Below, piece after piece: positions 61,849 to 64,000 of a stretch of 64,000 nt of DNA. Source of the DNA: Chryseobacterium sp. c4a (lineage in GTDB: Bacteria > Bacteroidota > Bacteroidia > Flavobacteriales > Weeksellaceae); NCBI RefSeq assembly GCF_009900745.1, contig NZ_WXVU01000001.1:1-64000 (forward strand), given 5' to 3'. Made by a program: the position numbers and the translations under genes. Position 1 is the stretch's first letter; every line of letters begins with the position of its first letter. The notes below the pieces were generated by a model. That model did no database searches and was not told where the DNA came from. It saw nothing but the letters and a program-made list of their open reading frames with translations.

Positions 61849-64000
61849 ATGAAAATAATTATTCTATCGGTAAGCTTATTAGGATTCTTTTTATCCGGAA
61901 CAGCTTTTGCGCAAACGGAAACTTCCGGAAGAGAAAAAGTATATAAAGCAACCCACACAAAAAGCACAGAACTGAAGCATACCAAGCTGAAAGTGAGCTT
62001 TGATTACCAGAAAGAGGAAATGAATGGAGAGGAATGGCTCACTGCATCGCCTTATTTTTATCCTTCAGACTCATTGGTATTGGATGCTAAAGGAATGCTG
62101 ATTCATGAGGTGGCAATGGTGAGGAATGGAAATAAAACACCAATACAATATCATTATAATGACAATGTTCTGAAAATCAATCTTGATCAATCTTATAATA
62201 GAAATCAAGATTATACGGTTTATATCAAATATACTGCCCGGCCTAATGTAGTAGAGAAGCAAGGAAGCCCAGCCAAGGGATTGTATTTCATCAATGCTGA
62301 TGGAAAAGATCCTGATAAACCTACACAGATATGGACAGATGGAGAGTCTGAATTTTCATCAGTATGGTTTCCTACGATAGATAAACCCAACCAAAAAACT
62401 ACTCAGGAAATTTATATGACGGTTCCTGATCAATACATAACTCTTTCTAATGGTATTTTAAAAGAGTCCCAGAAAGAATCTGGAAATATGAGAACGGATC
62501 ATTGGGTCATGGATAAAAGACATGCGGTTTATCTTTTCTTTATGGGAGTAGGAGAATATAGTGTGGTAAAGGATAAATGGAGAAATATTCCGATAGACTA
62601 TTATGTGGAAAAGGAATATGAACCGTTTGCAAGACAGATCTATGGAAATACTCCTGAAATGATGGATTTTTTCTCCAAGAAGTTGAATTATGATTATCCC
62701 TGGCCAAAATATTCACAAATTACCGGAAGAGATTATCCAAGTGTAGCTATGGAAAACACAACTGCTACTCTTCATAATATGGGAGTAATGCAGAAACCAG
62801 GGCAGCTCATAGATGAAAATAAATGGGAAGAATATATTGCTCATGAGCTTTTTCATCATTGGTTTGGAGACTTGATAACAGCGGAGAGCTGGAGCAATCT
62901 TACGTTGAATGAATCGTTTGCTAATTATTCCCAGTATCTCTGGAATGAGTACAAATATGGAAAAGATCAGGCAGATTACCATTTAATGTCTAATGTCAAT
63001 AAGTATTTCAACAGCCCTTCTGATTTTAAGAAAGATCTTGTACGATTTGGTTATGATTCACCTGAAGATGTTTTTGATGTGGTTTCCTATGAGAAAGGAG
63101 GCGGAATTCTTCATATGCTGAGGAACTATTTAGGAGATGATGCTTTTTTTGGAGGAATAAATGATTTTTTAAAGACCTATGAATATAAAAATGCGGAAGC
63201 TCATCAATTAAGATTATCGTTTGAGAAAGTGTCCGGAAAAGATTTGAATTGGTTTTTTAATCAATGGTATTACGGAAGTGGAAATCCGAAATTAGAGTAT
63301 TCCTACACTTTTGAACCTGTTAAAAAACAAGTGGAAGTTGTGATCAATCAGTCCCAGGAAAAACCTTTTGAATTTCCTTTGGCAATAGATGTGTATGATA
63401 ATGGGAAGCCAACACGATATAACGTATGGGTTAATGCACAAGCAAAAAATACTTTTAGTTTTAATGCCTCTGCAAAACCTGATTTAATTAATATCAATGC
63501 CGATGGAATATTGCTTTCCGAAATCACAGATAAGAAAACTGCAGCTCAAAATTTAATGCAGTTTATTCATTCTAAAGAATATCTAAGCCGTTATAAAGCA
63601 ATAGTTGGGATTAAGGAAGACTTGAATCATCCAGAAGCTGTTAAACTACTTACTGCTGCCTTAAAGGATCCTTTCTTCAGGATAAGAATTAAAGCATTGG
63701 AGGTGCTAGATCTTACCAATGCATATCAGAATAAAAATCTGGCTGCTGATGTTGAAAAATTAGCAGCTAACGATTCAAAAACATTAGTGCAGGCTGCAGC
63801 GATTAATGCCTTGGCAAAGACTAAAAATAAAAAATATATACCGCTATTTGAAAAAGGAATAAATGCGATGTCCAATGCTGTAAAAGCAAACTCATTACTG
63901 GCAATCATTGCTGCGGATCCTTCAAAAACTAAAACATTGGTTGATAGGATAGATCTTTCGGAAGCTTCTAGGGGTACGATCATCAAAATGCTTCCTACTG
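61849..64000 (+). CDS. M1-family aminopeptidase, 3' end outside window
   Basis: At least 717 residues, open to the right edge. Signal peptide ending near SGTAFAQ (22), so exported. Zinc site: H332-E-L-F-H336 (HExxH) with Glu355 in LTLNESFANY 18 residues after the second His. The exopeptidase motif is VAMEN (GxMEN). The N-terminal beta domain (~40-240) and the central catalytic region are normal. From residue ~560 a helical HEAT-like region follows. M1 enzymes remove N-terminal residues from peptides; here probably a periplasmic role. ATG 61849 fits the signal peptide. Truncated by the window, not by mutation. Confidence 0.93.
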   Translation, partial: MKIIILSVSLLGFFLSGTAFAQTETSGREKVYKATHTKSTELKHTKLKVSFDYQKEEMNGEEWLTASPYFYPSDSLVLDAKGMLIHEVAMVRNGNKTPIQYHYNDNVLKINLDQSYNRNQDYTVYIKYTARPNVVEKQGSPAKGLYFINADGKDPDKPTQIWTDGESEFSSVWFPTIDKPNQKTTQEIYMTVPDQYITLSNGILKESQKESGNMRTDHWVMDKRHAVYLFFMGVGEYSVVKDKWRNIPIDYYVEKEYEPFARQIYGNTPEMMDFFSKKLNYDYPWPKYSQITGRDYPSVAMENTTATLHNMGVMQKPGQLIDENKWEEYIAHELFHHWFGDLITAESWSNLTLNESFANYSQYLWNEYKYGKDQADYHLMSNVNKYFNSPSDFKKDLVRFGYDSPEDVFDVVSYEKGGGILHMLRNYLGDDAFFGGINDFLKTYEYKNAEAHQLRLSFEKVSGKDLNWFFNQWYYGSGNPKLEYSYTFEPVKKQVEVVINQSQEKPFEFPLAIDVYDNGKPTRYNVWVNAQAKNTFSFNASAKPDLININADGILLSEITDKKTAAQNLMQFIHSKEYLSRYKAIVGIKEDLNHPEAVKLLTAALKDPFFRIRIKALEVLDLTNAYQNKNLAADVEKLAANDSKTLVQAAAINALAKTKNKKYIPLFEKGINAMSNAVKANSLLAIIAADPSKTKTLVDRIDLSEASRGTIIKMLPT

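Noticed and set aside
1..64000. tRNA, rRNA, CRISPR array, prophage or defence island
   Set aside because: No cloverleaf with a T-loop consensus, no regular repeat-spacer array, no integrase or phage structural gene, and no known defence family was seen on reading both strands.

Overview
The window looks like a chromosomal segment of a flavobacterium of the Chryseobacterium/Elizabethkingia group (Bacteroidota). The evidence is low-GC coding sequence, repeated -7 boxes of the TAnnTTTG type, near-absence of Shine-Dalgarno sites, three type IX secretion (T9SS) type-B sorting-domain proteins, and housekeeping proteins of flavobacterial type. The genus is inferred from memory of protein families, not from a search.

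Layout. 1-430: 3' end of an IS3-family transposase, a tandemly doubled IS end, and the remnant of a gene whose last codon overlaps the start of a lipoprotein gene. 0.4-9.7 kb: ruvC, a 2H phosphoesterase, a PadR regulator with a membrane partner, a serine hydrolase, a PLP decarboxylase, a Dph6-like ATPase and several hypothetical proteins. 9.8-13.2 kb: a fused acyl-CoA mutase (IcmF type). 13.4-15 kb: two membrane proteins. 15.4-17.2 kb: rplM-rpsI-rpsB. 17.4-33.4 kb: four paralogous small secreted proteins (probably DUF6759), trmB, a carboxypeptidase-regulatory-like protein, three large T9SS type-B surface proteins in tandem, and tsf on the opposite strand to rpsB. 33.4-36.1 kb: accA and gltX. 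36.4-40.4 kb: four glycosyltransferases. 40.4-44.7 kb: rocD, a small membrane protein, a YdcF-like protein, an FAD monooxygenase and a Crp-type regulator. 44.8-47.6 kb: accC, accB, rpmF and a DUF177 protein. 47.7-52.7 kb: pdxA, ribE, a histidine kinase, trmN6, ftsE and rpmH. 52.9-64 kb: DHH phosphoesterase, patatin, lipoprotein, alpha/beta hydrolase, ExbD, DsbD, TilS, an OmpA-like lipoprotein and an M1 aminopeptidase running off the right edge.

Main points beyond routine annotation. (1) rpsB and tsf, normally neighbours, are about 14 kb apart on opposite strands. Flipping the interval between them in silico would restore rpsB-tsf and would also bring all four DUF6759 paralogs into one co-oriented cluster, so an inversion is a parsimonious reading. 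(2) Inside that interval, at 20354-20498, there is a decayed last ~45 codons of a fourth T9SS type-B protein, with one frameshift and one Trp-to-stop change. (3) GltX carries a roughly 74-residue insertion just before its KMSKS-like loop. (4) Three intergenic spacers hold imperfect inverted repeats whose arms are each built from a short repeated word, with a different word at each locus. (5) The left edge shows a gene truncated by an IS whose stop still overlaps the next gene's start (ATGA).

No tRNA, rRNA, CRISPR array, prophage or recognisable defence system was seen.
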